Shown here in pieces: positions 15,991 to 25,955 of a stretch of 64,000 bases of DNA; position 1 is the stretch's first letter, and every line of letters begins with the position of its first letter. The position numbers were made by a program, and so were the translations under genes. The DNA is from Echinicola sp. 20G (GTDB lineage Bacteria; Bacteroidota; Bacteroidia; Cytophagales; Cyclobacteriaceae). The stretch is taken from assembly GCF_015533855.1 (NCBI RefSeq), contig NZ_AP024154.1, forward strand, positions 4,470,501 to 4,534,500, read 5' to 3'. The notes beneath the pieces are model-generated. The model made no database searches. It was not told where the DNA came from and saw only the letters and a list, made by a program, of their open reading frames with translations.

Positions 15991-18454
15991 TCCCTTGTTC
16001 AATTAAATTAACAAATAGCTTTATTGCTCCAGGCACACCTGCGGGCAAAAGTCTAAACCAAGATATGCCCGAATATGTATAGGTTCCTTTTCCATAATTC
16101 ACTAAAAGTAAACTTCCTTTGCTGGGGCTTTCACCTAGATCATGCATGGAAATAGGCGTAACATAATGCTCATCCCAATGATCAGGAAAGTAAAGTCCCC
16201 GCTCCTGAATCCAATTATCAAAGTCCTCCATACCGATCTTGTTGGGACCTTGCATGACTTTATGGGCTTTGAAATCAATCTCCACTGGTGAGTCTTCCAC
16301 AGAGACTCTTTTTCTGGATATATCAAATGGATATGGCCCAAGATGATTTGTTTTCAACGAAGCAGTAGTATTGTATTGGACAATTAGGTTTCCTCCACTT
16401 TCCACATATTCCATCAGTTCATTGAATTGTTCAACCACCTGATCATTTACATTAAATGCCCTGATCCCAATAATGACAGTGTTAAAAGGAACTAAACTTT
16501 CTTTGGTCAGTCTTCCATTTTCCAACATGGTTACATTGTATCCCAAGCTTTTGAGCACCTCAGGAACATCATCACCCGCTCCCGGAATATACCCAATACG
16601 TTGATCACTCATCTTCAAATCTAGCTTGATCAAATCAAAAGTAGCTTTAGGAAAATAAGTCAATTCAGGAATATGCTTGTAAGAAATATGCCTTAACCCT
16701 GTATCAAAAACATCACCTGACACTGTTACGTATTGGGCCTTTACGGTTGTTTTTCCTAATTTGGCATCTCCATTAATACTGAGCTGATAAACTTTTTCTT
16801 TTTTTCCAGGAAGACTAAATTCATTGAGGATTTTATAAGCTCCTTGGGGAAGTCCAATCAACTCCAACTTTCCATCCACGATGTCTTTGGCAAAACTTAC
16901 ATTTATACTGAAAATTGCAGGCTTACCCGAAATGGCATATACTTGTTCTTGTTCAATAGAAAGTTGTACGGGTGGTAAAACGACAAAAGGCTGATTGACC
17001 TCGCCATCTACAGGGTCATTGTATTTGTATTTTAGTGGAATATCCATTTCCAACAATTCATCAGCTACCTTGAATGTCACTTTTCCAGATACGGTTGGAT
17101 CGTTAAAAGGCATACCAATTTTGCTTTGCTCCTTAACTTGAAATAAATTCTCCTGTGGTTCATTTTCAATCCAGTAAGGCTGAGAAATGGGACTATCCTT
17201 TCCAAACTCCAACCTGATAGGCTCTCTCTTCACTTCATTGTTTGTCAAACTAGTATTGATCGAATGGTTCCCTCCTTGTACGTCAATCTTCACTAATTCC
17301 ACAGGCACTGTGGACGGATTATTAAAAAGTAATGTTGAAGACAGTTCTTCTCCTATGTAAGCTTGCTGCTTTTCTGCTAGAAATTCAATCTTCAAACCAA
17401 GTGCTTGGGCTATGATTTCTTTGATTAGTTTTTTCTTGTCCAATACCCACTTTTCCGAAGAATCAACATTATCCAATAGTTTTTTTATCTCGATCAAGGC
17501 CGGAATATTTTTATCCAAATGGACAAAATCAAATTCCTCGATCGCTTTATCCAAGGCCTCCTTGATATGATCTCCTTGCGCTACATTATCCCATCTGTTT
17601 TCTATTCCTTCAAAAGGGCTAGATTTAAACTTCTCTCCATCCACTAATTCTATGACATCCTCACTATTCCCAACTGAAGCTGTTGATCCAAACCCTTGGG
17701 ATTTGTGCATGGTCCTGCTATCGGCTGCTATTTGGGCATAAGTGGTCCCTAGAAGGTCATCGTACTCGCCCACTGGAAATGAATGATATACACTTCCAGA
17801 TTCAGGTTCATATGGTCTTCCCCAACTGTAAGCATTCCAAAAGACTCTCTTTGTCTTCCAAGTTCCTACCATTTCCAATTGTTCTGGGAATGCATTGGAG
17901 TCTGCCGCAGCAGAAAAAGCTTCTGTAGATAAAATAGCAGAAGTAGTATGATGTCCGTGCGTAGTTCCTGGAATGGTGTTGAAACGATTGATAATTATGT
18001 CTGGCTGATAATTTCTAATTACCCAAACTACATCCGAAAGGAGCTTTTCTTTGTCCCAGTTGTTCAGTGTTTCATTTGGATTTTTACTGTACCCAAAGTC
18101 AATCGCTCTTGAAAAAAATTGCTGGCCACCATCTGTCTCTCTAGCTCTCAGCAGTTCCTGAGTCCTGATCATGCCCAGTTCCACTCCTAGCTCCTTTCCT
18201 ATCAGGTTTTGTCCTCCATCTCCTCTGGTCAATGATAGGTAGCCTACTTGTACATGTTCCTTATTCCCTAAATAAGCTATGAGCCTGGTATTTTCATCAT
18301 CTGGGTGGGCAGCGATATACAATACACGCTTGGTCTCCCTAAGCTTCAATAACTGATGATATATTTCTGATGAAGGGTGTCTGTCAGCACTCCATGAAAC
18401 TAGAGGACACAATACAGAAAAAAGAAACAAAAAAAGCGAGGTATTAAGCTTCAT
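15983..18454 (-). CDS. Large PIG-L family deacetylase with C-terminal amidotransferase-like domain
   Basis: An 823-aa exported protein. Signal peptide about 1-22 (SLFLFLFSVLCPLVSWSADR). The PIG-L (LmbE) domain, about 30-290, carries the zinc motif AAHPDDEN and the second His cluster in TTHGHHTTSA; known members deacetylate N-acetylglucosamine-type groups. The middle, about 350-600, looks like beta-sandwich. The C-terminal region from about 610 (RIGYIPGAGDDVPEVLKSLG, IIGIRAFNVND) resembles the class I glutamine amidotransferase/ThuA fold but has no clear nucleophile Cys. It leads the small peptide and symporter genes, so deacetylation outside the cytoplasm may feed an uptake system. Substrate unknown. 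Confidence 0.87.
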   Translation of the reverse strand: MKLNTSLFLFLFSVLCPLVSWSADRHPSSEIYHQLLKLRETKRVLYIAAHPDDENTRLIAYLGNKEHVQVGYLSLTRGDGGQNLIGKELGVELGMIRTQELLRARETDGGQQFFSRAIDFGYSKNPNETLNNWDKEKLLSDVVWVIRNYQPDIIINRFNTIPGTTHGHHTTSAILSTEAFSAAADSNAFPEQLEMVGTWKTKRVFWNAYSWGRPYEPESGSVYHSFPVGEYDDLLGTTYAQIAADSRTMHKSQGFGSTASVGNSEDVIELVDGEKFKSSPFEGIENRWDNVAQGDHIKEALDKAIEEFDFVHLDKNIPALIEIKKLLDNVDSSEKWVLDKKKLIKEIIAQALGLKIEFLAEKQQAYIGEELSSTLLFNNPSTVPVELVKIDVQGGNHSINTSLTNNEVKREPIRLEFGKDSPISQPYWIENEPQENLFQVKEQSKIGMPFNDPTVSGKVTFKVADELLEMDIPLKYKYNDPVDGEVNQPFVVLPPVQLSIEQEQVYAISGKPAIFSINVSFAKDIVDGKLELIGLPQGAYKILNEFSLPGKKEKVYQLSINGDAKLGKTTVKAQYVTVSGDVFDTGLRHISYKHIPELTYFPKATFDLIKLDLKMSDQRIGYIPGAGDDVPEVLKSLGYNVTMLENGRLTKESLVPFNTVIIGIRAFNVNDQVVEQFNELMEYVESGGNLIVQYNTTASLKTNHLGPYPFDISRKRVSVEDSPVEIDFKAHKVMQGPNKIGMEDFDNWIQERGLYFPDHWDEHYVTPISMHDLGESPSKGSLLLVNYGKGTYTYSGISWFRLLPAGVPGAIKLFVNLIEQGNG

Positions 18455-18735
18455 ACAAATAGGGTTAATTAGACGAATCTAAAATAAGTAATTAAGATGG
18501 GAAACCATTTTTATACTAATGGTTAATCAACGGAAAAGAATCGAAAGTGTTTTTTCATTTTTTCAGTCTTTCTTCGATTAAAAAGTCAAACAACTGTGAC
18601 TCAGGCTTTGTTATTAAACAAATTGGCAACATTCATAAATTTTAGCAAACCAATAAAAAGTATTAAAAGGTAGATGCTTTTAATTTCATTAATTGAATTG
18701 TAATTAAATGTCGTTTTATATAATCATTTTCCTTT

Positions 18736-19404
18736 ATGCTAAGAAAGCTTAAAACCAACATTTTAGTCGCCAGTCTTTTTATGGCAATAGGCTGCACACC
18801 CAACGGTGCAGAGTTTGTTGACGAACTGGACCTGGTATTGACTATCGAAGATCCCGATGTCAATTATGACGACTACGAAACCTATTATATGCCCGATAGT
18901 ATTGTCCTTATATCAAATGACAATAATTCTGAACTGGATAAAGTCACCGAGCAATTGATCTTGGTAAAGATTGATGAACATTTCCAACAAATGGGCTGGG
19001 AGAAAAGGGTAAATGCAGAAACCGACGGGTCAGATGTGGTGCTGCTTGTATCTGTTATAGACTTGGTGAATTTCCAGATTGTCGGCTGGTGGGATTATTG
19101 GGGTTGGTGGCCAGGCTGGGGATGGTATGGCCCTGTTTATCCTCCTGGAGGATGGTATCCAGGTTATCCAGGTGGCTGTTGTTATTTTGGTGGGGTGTAT
19201 TCTTATAGAGAAGGAACACTGATCATTGAAATGGTTGACCCGAACAATGCCACGGCAAATTCGGATAGTGATCCAGATCCACTTCCTATTTTATGGGCAG
19301 GAGGTTTGAATGGCCTCTTGGAAGGTAGCCAAAGCAATCTCAACAATAGAATTGATCGTGGCCTTGACCAGATTTTCGCGGACTCACCTTATTTGAACAA
19401 ATAA
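18736..19404 (+). CDS. DUF4136 lipoprotein with Gly/Trp/Tyr-rich loop
   Basis: A 222-aa predicted lipoprotein. Its signal ends in lipobox MAIGC at about 16-20 (C20), then TPNGAEFVDE. DUF4136-like body features include DYETYYMPDSIVLI and VVLLVSVIDLV. A strongly aromatic and Gly-rich stretch at about 116-155 (GWWDYWGWWPGWGWYGPVY and following PGG repeats) is unusual. The C-terminus is acidic, ending DQIFADSPYLNK. It is first of a four-gene run with 12-26-base spacers. The loop may contact membrane or another envelope protein; this is inference. Confidence 0.72.
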   Translation: MLRKLKTNILVASLFMAIGCTPNGAEFVDELDLVLTIEDPDVNYDDYETYYMPDSIVLISNDNNSELDKVTEQLILVKIDEHFQQMGWEKRVNAETDGSDVVLLVSVIDLVNFQIVGWWDYWGWWPGWGWYGPVYPPGGWYPGYPGGCCYFGGVYSYREGTLIIEMVDPNNATANSDSDPDPLPILWAGGLNGLLEGSQSNLNNRIDRGLDQIFADSPYLNK

Positions 19405-19416
19405 TCCCACAGCATA

Positions 19417-20022
19417 ATGAAATTGAAAATATTATTAATAGCAATACTGACAATTGTGGGACTTAACACAGTTAATGCCCAGCAAGGATATTCTGAATTC
19501 CAACTTAACTACTTACCATCATTACCTCTTGGTGAAACTAAGGATTTTACCAGCAAGTTCTCATTTAGAGGTTTAGGAATCGAATACAATTATTACATCC
19601 AAGATCATCTCTCTATTGGACTTGCCACTGGAATTGTCACATATTACGAAGCGAGCGATGGAATTCAAAGCCTAACCGTAGTAGAAGATGGTAATAACGT
19701 TACCCTAAGTGCTAAACAATATAACTACACCAATGTAGTCCCTATCCTAGCCAATGGCACTTACTACTTACAGCCTTCAGGTCAGGTGCAACCTTATATT
19801 GGTTTGGGGATAGGAGGATACTATGTCATGCGTTGGGTAGAGATGGGACTTTATCAAGTAAAAGATGATAAAATGCAATTTGGTGTAGCACCTAAAGTTG
19901 GTGTCATGGCTCCTTTGTCCTATGGACTGGCCCTTAACCTAGGCCTTCAATACAATAGTGCTTTTGGTGACCAACCTTTCAATAGTCTGGATTTCAAAAT
20001 AGGATTAGCTTGGAAATATTAG
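19417..20022 (+). CDS. Outer-membrane beta-barrel protein (OmpW/opacity-like)
   Basis: 201-aa barrel candidate. Signal peptide about 1-20 (KILLIAILTIVGLNTVNAQQ). Mature sequence alternates short strands and turns: FRGLGIEYNYYIQDHLSIGL, QPYIGLGIGGYYVMRWVEMG and a closing DFKIGLAWKY, which ends in Tyr. It resembles small 8-strand OMPs; no enzyme motif is present. Located between two lipoprotein genes with 12 and 24 base spacers, so likely co-expressed with them and possibly a shared outer-membrane complex. Function unknown. Confidence 0.78.
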   Translation: MKLKILLIAILTIVGLNTVNAQQGYSEFQLNYLPSLPLGETKDFTSKFSFRGLGIEYNYYIQDHLSIGLATGIVTYYEASDGIQSLTVVEDGNNVTLSAKQYNYTNVVPILANGTYYLQPSGQVQPYIGLGIGGYYVMRWVEMGLYQVKDDKMQFGVAPKVGVMAPLSYGLALNLGLQYNSAFGDQPFNSLDFKIGLAWKY

Positions 20023-20046
20023 CCTTAACCTAATTAATAACCAAAA

Positions 20047-20595
20047 ATGAAAAGATACATAGCAATTGCAACTGCCCTAATGGTTTCAATTATTCTTAAT
20101 TCCTGTTCTGTAGGTAAAGTATTGGACACCTCTTCTGCCCCGGATTTCAGCATCAGTGATTATCAAAGCTTTGATTTTTACAAAACGGATTTGGATATCA
20201 CTGAAATGCCAGAATACGGAAAACGAGTGGATTGGATCAAAGAAGCCATTAAGAACAAATTGTCCACGATGGGCATAGAACAGGACACTGACAATCCTGA
20301 TCTATTGGTAAACATTGGTATCGTCCTGGAAGAAAAAGTCCAAACAAGAGAAACAGACCTTAGAAGTGACCCTCCCATGTATGTAGGCCAAAGGAATTAC
20401 CATTGGGAAGTCCAAGAGGTACCAGTGGGAACCTATAAGGAAGGTACTTTTACCGTTGATTTGGTAGATAAAGAAACAGACAAAATGGTATGGCAAGGCA
20501 TATCCCAGGGCGTTATCACAGAAAATGATGAAAAAGCTAAAAAATACATCGTTGAAGGAGTGAATAATCTTATGTCAGAAATAGAAGAAAAATAA
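20047..20595 (+). CDS. DUF4136 lipoprotein
   Basis: 182-aa lipoprotein. The signal ends at lipobox ILNSCS (about C20). Body features typical of DUF4136 are FSISDYQSFDFYKTD, NPDLLVNIGIVLEEKV and GTFTVDLVDKETDKMVWQG. Unlike its neighbours it lacks the aromatic Gly-rich loop. Members of this family are small predicted outer-membrane lipoproteins without known function. In this run it is the third gene and is 24 bases after the barrel gene. Confidence 0.82.
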   Translation: MKRYIAIATALMVSIILNSCSVGKVLDTSSAPDFSISDYQSFDFYKTDLDITEMPEYGKRVDWIKEAIKNKLSTMGIEQDTDNPDLLVNIGIVLEEKVQTRETDLRSDPPMYVGQRNYHWEVQEVPVGTYKEGTFTVDLVDKETDKMVWQGISQGVITENDEKAKKYIVEGVNNLMSEIEEK

Positions 20596-20621
20596 TCGTC
20601 AAAACAAAATATTCAACAATC

Positions 20622-21224
20622 ATGAAAAACAAAATATTCTTACTCGCATTTCTCTTTTGTGCTTGCTCGAGCTCTACCTCAATTGTCAGTTCTTGGAAAA
20701 ACCCAGATGTACAAATGGGTGATGTTGATTTTTCCAAAATTATTGTAGCAGTACTGGGTAACTCTGAGGCCAATAGAAGAATTGCTGAGGACAGGGTAGC
20801 TGGATTAAATGACAAACTTTTTCCATCCTATCAAGTTTTAACCAATGAAGCCACTGCAACTGATAAAGACAAAACCGGGGACATTCTTAAATCCGAAGGA
20901 TTTGATGGAATCATTGTAATGAAGCTGTTGGATAAAGAGAAAAGTCAAAACTATGTCCCAGGAACATATACGGGTGGATATTGGAATATGCATCCTTACT
21001 ACTGGGGAGGTTTTGGATATGGTGGATACTATGATCCAGGATATTATACCGAAGACACTAATTATGTCATAGAAACCAGCTTATACGATTTGAAAGACAA
21101 CTCCCTCGTTTGGTCTAGTATCTCCAATACCGTCAACCCTTCTTCTGTTGAAAAAACTGTAGAACATATCGCAGTACAGTCTTATAAGCAAATGAAGGAA
21201 GATGGTTTGATTCCTGCTGAATAA
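20622..21224 (+). CDS. Lipoprotein with aromatic Gly-rich loop (DUF4136-like)
   Basis: 200-aa lipoprotein with lipobox LFCAC (about 11-15). A beta-rich body has WKNPDVQMGDVDFSKIIVAV and LKSEGFDGIIVMKLLDK. An aromatic loop at about 113-143 (GTYTGGYWNMHPYYWGGFGY, then GGYYDPGYYTED) resembles the loop in the first gene of the run. The C-terminus TVEHIAVQSYKQMKEDGLI is helical. Assignment to the DUF4136 family is tentative; the domain match is weaker than in the gene just upstream. A bidirectional terminator follows. Confidence 0.66.
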   Translation: MKNKIFLLAFLFCACSSSTSIVSSWKNPDVQMGDVDFSKIIVAVLGNSEANRRIAEDRVAGLNDKLFPSYQVLTNEATATDKDKTGDILKSEGFDGIIVMKLLDKEKSQNYVPGTYTGGYWNMHPYYWGGFGYGGYYDPGYYTEDTNYVIETSLYDLKDNSLVWSSISNTVNPSSVEKTVEHIAVQSYKQMKEDGLIPAE

Positions 21225-21263
21225 ATTATAATTGATTCCTTGAATCAGCAAATCAAAAATACC

Positions 21264-21292
21264 AAAGCGGCCGTAATTATGGCCGCTTTTTT
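21264..21292. terminator. Bidirectional terminator hairpin
   Basis: AAAGCGGCC and GGCCGCTTT arms with a GTAATTAT-type loop and flanking A and T runs. It lies between the end of the lipoprotein run and the end of the 1438-aa membrane protein, which are convergent. Confidence 0.86.
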
Positions 21293-21320
21293 TAGTATCT
21301 ATTTTTACAGATTAACTCTC

Positions 21321-24300
21321 CTAACCTTTTACAGATTTGCCTATAGCAAACAATCCTCCTAATCTCAAGAGTAAGGTTAATGCAGCACCGGCTGAGGCTA
21401 CAACCGTATTGACTTCACTCAGCACATGGACTTTTCCAAAAGAAATAAAAACCAATAAACTGATCACCACCAGCACGAGCACCGCTGAGGCGGTATTCCA
21501 AGTGCCCTTTTGTTTAGACTCCAATTCTCTGGCCAAAGCTTCATTGCTATTAACCTTTGAGAGGACAAAATTGGTAAAACTCTCATTCATCAACCTCAAA
21601 GAATGATCAAATATCAAAATCCCTTTGTGCAAAAGGTCAATGATCCCATCCACGTTGTTGGTATTTACAAATTTATCCTTTGCAATATCAAACACGATGT
21701 ACCTTTCTTCTTTGGAAAGACTGTTCCAAATGGAGTAATAATAAGAATAAGAAGTTTCCTGGATATTCAGGATTATGTCTTCATCGGAAACGTCTTCAGC
21801 ATAGAAATCTGACTTTAGGTAAAGTTGATTGAGATACTGCCCATGACTCAATTCCCCCTTTAGTGTTTCGTTGTTATGGCTAGCAAGAACCTTTTCTTCC
21901 CATTTGTCTGGTAATGGATCAAAAGCAATGCTGATTCGGTAAAAGCCTCCTAACAGATACAACCACATTTTATAGTCAGACTTCAACCGGTCCATTTCTT
22001 CAAAATTGACATCCTTTCCGGCTGATAGCGCCTTATCAAATTTCTTGATTTCATCTTCGTAATGCTCATAGATTTTGACCGGACTGATACAAGATGAAAC
22101 TACCACCCTAATGGAGGGATTATTGACCAATCGCTGTAGAATATTAAGCTTAACGCGATTTAGCGCAAAATCATCATAATCAAATTCAAAATGCTCAATG
22201 TACACCATGGCCTGAAAAGGAAAGGCTCCAGCATATGATTCTGCATCAAACTTATTGGACAATGCCCTTTTTAATGAATCATGTCCTCCCCTGGCAGCAA
22301 TAAACAGGTACTCCAAGGGAATATTCATACCCAACTCCTTGTTTTCAAAAATATAATCCTTGACAGTGGCAGTACCTGTAGAAGAAGACTCATTTACCAA
22401 ATGATCTAAATCCATATTCAACAAGTTGGGTAACTGCATCAGGTCAAGTGTATAAAAATCGTTTTTATACTCCTTTTTGAGGCAATTGTAAATATTCCTG
22501 ATATGCGAAGCATTAATCCCTACCAGTAATGTATTGTTGAAATTGTCCAGTTGAATATTGTTCACATTGATTCTTCTCAATCGATCTGACTCTGCATAAA
22601 TCTGGATCAATTGTTCCCCATGCTTTTCAAGGTTATTGTTCAAAATCAACTTATCTGCATAAGCCTTAAAGTCCAAACCGAATATTTTCTGGGTTGTTGC
22701 TCGTAATAAAACATAGTTTAAAATGACCAAAACTACCATCAACGCTAAAAACAGTATTTTATACTTTCCTAATAAAGCCGAAAATGACATTACATCACCA
22801 CTAGCAGCTATCCCCTTTTGCTGCCCCTGCCCCATCAGGTAAAAAGTGTCATCCCCTAAAAAATACCATTTCTCATCGCATGCCTTATCTCTTACATAAC
22901 CTTCTGAATCGTTACCATATTGATTGAAGTCAATCCGCATCTTGGGATAAACCTTATCAAAATAAGAGGTGGCTTTCGACAGTCCCGCTGTTTCCAAAAC
23001 AACATTTTCAGTTATTATGTCAGAATAAGCTTGGTACAGCTTTTCCTTTGTTTTCATACTCCTGATAAATTCCTCCGCACTTATTACCTTTTCGATCTTC
23101 TTGTTTTCTGCCCAATCATAGTACTGTGCTACTTTTGCACCCTCCCAAGCTACATATTTATTAACAAGTTCATGTTTTGCATACTTGAGAAGCAATTCGT
23201 TTTCCTTGTTATAGCTAATGGAGAAAAAAATAAAAGTGGGTACTACTGAAATCAATGTCAACAATGAAAAGACAAATATCTTATATGACATATAAGTCTT
23301 CCATTTTTCTCCAGATTTGACTTCTTTATCACTATGTGTATCCTTTAAGACATAATCCAACAAGAAATAAATTATATAGGCCACGATAGCCATAAATATT
23401 ACATCTGTGACCACAGATACTACAGAAATTTGAAGATTTCTATACAAGTGAATAGAACTAAATATAAAACATAGGCCTACGATAATAAATAAAACCCTCA
23501 GTGGAACCGTATTTTCTCCCTTATGAAATAATGTGTAGAGTTTCTTACTATTGGGCAATCTTTTGGATAAAACAATATAATTGATGGCCATCCATATCGC
23601 TCCGATCATAAGGGTCTTTTGAATCAACATATCCGGATAGTTTGAAAACTTACCCCAACAAATAAGAATATACAGAACTCCCAATGCATTGATATATCCC
23701 AATACCATATAGGTCACTTTAAACTCATTTAAAGGATAGGTATACGGTCGAAGCCAATTAAAAATAAATATCTTTTGCCTCAGTTTATTGGCTTTAACTG
23801 AGAACAAATACATCAATGCATAGAACATGAAAAGCAAAGTCAAATATCCCAATTGCATCTCTAAAGTAAGGTTTATGGCAATGGCATTAGGGGAATTGAT
23901 ATATTGCTGATCTGCAAAGGTGGCCAAATAGTAACCATCCACAAAGTCCAGCTTGTTCACTGACATATAATGTGGCTTGTTCATATAATTGACCGATTCA
24001 AAAACCGATGTACCACTCTTCAAATAAGGCTGAAACTTTTCTCCTGTTTCCTCCAAAAAATTCTCATTTAGGTTTCTCACCTTCTCAGAGTGAAACAAGG
24101 TTTTACCTGTTTCATCAAACAGACAAAAGCCATATCCCTTATCCAATATAGGGTCAATTAATGAGGATAAAGAAAAGCTACAGGCCAAGGCTTGTAGGTA
24201 TGGATGTCCTGTTGGTATGCCTATGCCGATTTCATAATTCCCGTCACTCACCGACCTTATGGACTCAAAATAAATAGGCATATTGTCAATTTTTTTATGC

Positions 24301-25637
24301 TCACCGTTGACATTTTTCATCACATAATTTCTGTGACTAAGGTTTGACAACTGTTTGGGTTTATTTTCACTGGAGATATAAATCTTAACCTTTCCTGCTG
24401 AATCGGTCCAAAAAATCGAGTTAAAGTAGGCAAAAGCATCAACCAATTTATCCAAGTCAACTGGATTTTCAGATGGTAAGGCGTTTTTAAAATCCTTTCC
24501 TCTTACATTATGAAAAGCGGCATAATATGGCCCATTTGCTGATGTCATACCCGTCTCATCTGGCAAACTGTAGAAAAAACCGGACACCGATTTTAACTGG
24601 TTGATCATCGGATCAAATTTATATTTACTACCATTTTTCCATTCTTTTTCATTATTCAATAGTCTTTGGTAGTCCAGTTCAGAAGTATCCGGCAGTTGAT
24701 CTTTGATGATATTCAGCAACGCAATGACATTCCGAAATTCTTTTTGAAGATTATTGCTTAAGGTACTGTTCAATACTTCTAAATTCACTTTGGTATCATG
24801 CCTCGACTGGATCAATTGGGTGGTAAAAAACATGAAAAGCAGGATAATTACGGCCGGGAGAACCGTTATGGATGCTCCTGTAAAGAAGACGTCTTTGATA
24901 TACAACCTTTCCACATTGCTCATGATGAACAACTTAATAATCGGTAAGGCCAGCACAATAAGAATAACCAGTATAATTGCAAAAGAGATAAAGAATACGG
25001 AGACCTCTCGCTTTTCGTCATTAAACCGGTCAGCATCAATAAACCCACATACATATATCATGCTTTCGTCATCATTACAATGAAGGCTGTTAAAGGTTGT
25101 GTAGCTGGCATAGCCTAAGTCGAGCTCAAATATGTTCTTGGTCTGAAAAACATTGACTATACTGTCTTTTGAGTAATAAAGGTTTCCAATGTCCTTGTTA
25201 CTATACAATGTGATAAGGTCTTGCTTTTTCCCTAGCTTAATTTTAATAATACTTACAAAGTCAAAAACATCCTTTCTGTATACCAAAGGATTTTCAAAGA
25301 TTTCATCATACTTTTCGCTGGCAACTGTGACGGTATCTTTTTGTTTAGCCTCGCCCTTGATAGTAGTATCCCTTATTTGTTTATAAAGAATTTGATGGTC
25401 CTCATATTCAAAGAAAATTTCACCTCTATTCTTCAATGAATCCCTATTACTGATGATCTTCCTATTATTTTCCAGCAGGTTTTCAATATTGTGGTTGATA
25501 TTATTGAGCACCCTTTGATTATTGGAAATCAGGGTTTTTTCATTGCTTTTTACATACACAAAAAAATAGAACATAAAGGAAAGCGCAATGAGCACCATGG
25601 TTGTCAAAATGACAACCCCTTTCTTGGAGACATGCAT
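21321..25637 (-). CDS. Large multi-pass membrane protein, Cache-like sensor plus degenerate NTPase/winged-helix-like domain
   Basis: 1438 aa. Membrane helices lie at about 7-29, 214-238 and 258-280. An extracytoplasmic region at about 281-580 follows with Cache-like features (HRNYVMKNVNG; GYGFCLFDETGKTLFHS). Then come a cluster of helices (about 590-810), a second outer domain, a helix near 960-980, a soluble cytoplasmic part (about 990-1375) and two C-terminal helices. The soluble part has LLVGINASHIRNIYNCL where a P-loop would be, an acidic Walker-B-like strand MVYIEHFEFD, a sensor-like RVVVSSCIS, and a winged-helix-like segment around YIVFDIAKDKFVNTNNVDGI. No kinase H-box, GGDEF, EAL or methyl-accepting region was seen. 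It is convergent with the lipoproteins. Function unknown; a ligand-responsive membrane regulator is inference. Confidence 0.72.
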   Translation of the reverse strand: MHVSKKGVVILTTMVLIALSFMFYFFVYVKSNEKTLISNNQRVLNNINHNIENLLENNRKIISNRDSLKNRGEIFFEYEDHQILYKQIRDTTIKGEAKQKDTVTVASEKYDEIFENPLVYRKDVFDFVSIIKIKLGKKQDLITLYSNKDIGNLYYSKDSIVNVFQTKNIFELDLGYASYTTFNSLHCNDDESMIYVCGFIDADRFNDEKREVSVFFISFAIILVILIVLALPIIKLFIMSNVERLYIKDVFFTGASITVLPAVIILLFMFFTTQLIQSRHDTKVNLEVLNSTLSNNLQKEFRNVIALLNIIKDQLPDTSELDYQRLLNNEKEWKNGSKYKFDPMINQLKSVSGFFYSLPDETGMTSANGPYYAAFHNVRGKDFKNALPSENPVDLDKLVDAFAYFNSIFWTDSAGKVKIYISSENKPKQLSNLSHRNYVMKNVNGEHKKIDNMPIYFESIRSVSDGNYEIGIGIPTGHPYLQALACSFSLSSLIDPILDKGYGFCLFDETGKTLFHSEKVRNLNENFLEETGEKFQPYLKSGTSVFESVNYMNKPHYMSVNKLDFVDGYYLATFADQQYINSPNAIAINLTLEMQLGYLTLLFMFYALMYLFSVKANKLRQKIFIFNWLRPYTYPLNEFKVTYMVLGYINALGVLYILICWGKFSNYPDMLIQKTLMIGAIWMAINYIVLSKRLPNSKKLYTLFHKGENTVPLRVLFIIVGLCFIFSSIHLYRNLQISVVSVVTDVIFMAIVAYIIYFLLDYVLKDTHSDKEVKSGEKWKTYMSYKIFVFSLLTLISVVPTFIFFSISYNKENELLLKYAKHELVNKYVAWEGAKVAQYYDWAENKKIEKVISAEEFIRSMKTKEKLYQAYSDIITENVVLETAGLSKATSYFDKVYPKMRIDFNQYGNDSEGYVRDKACDEKWYFLGDDTFYLMGQGQQKGIAASGDVMSFSALLGKYKILFLALMVVLVILNYVLLRATTQKIFGLDFKAYADKLILNNNLEKHGEQLIQIYAESDRLRRINVNNIQLDNFNNTLLVGINASHIRNIYNCLKKEYKNDFYTLDLMQLPNLLNMDLDHLVNESSSTGTATVKDYIFENKELGMNIPLEYLFIAARGGHDSLKRALSNKFDAESYAGAFPFQAMVYIEHFEFDYDDFALNRVKLNILQRLVNNPSIRVVVSSCISPVKIYEHYEDEIKKFDKALSAGKDVNFEEMDRLKSDYKMWLYLLGGFYRISIAFDPLPDKWEEKVLASHNNETLKGELSHGQYLNQLYLKSDFYAEDVSDEDIILNIQETSYSYYYSIWNSLSKEERYIVFDIAKDKFVNTNNVDGIIDLLHKGILIFDHSLRLMNESFTNFVLSKVNSNEALARELESKQKGTWNTASAVLVLVVISLLVFISFGKVHVLSEVNTVVASAGAALTLLLRLGGLFAIGKSVKG

Positions 25638-25955
25638 AAGTCAAAATTTATATTATAACTAGCGATGTGTGGTTCTTAGAATCAATCCTATGTAGCTGGA
25701 TCTTTCTATCATGAAGACCATCCAGACTTGGTGAGGGCTGGACGACTTACCTTTTTCCAGAAATGTGGTAGTTTGGATTCTCCTGATCAAAAACTTCAAT
25801 AGTTTATATACCCGCAGCTATTGCCTTAAGTACTTTGGGGAGAAAAATAATCTAAGCGTCAGAAATGGTAATGTATTACAATTTATTCTATTCGTTATAA
25901 ATTTAACTCGTTTTTAGTGATTTTTCAATACCAAATACACGGTATTCTCAAGTAA
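25638..25955. other. 318-base spacer, no gene seen
   Basis: A/T-rich spacer upstream of the 1438-aa gene on its 5' side. No reading frame with coding character, tRNA-like fold, clear -7/-33 pair or strong terminator was found. Confidence 0.55.

Noticed and set aside
21321..25637. Reading the 1438-aa protein as a sensor histidine kinase
   Set aside because: Cache-like sensor is present but no H-box, N-box or G-box sequence was found.
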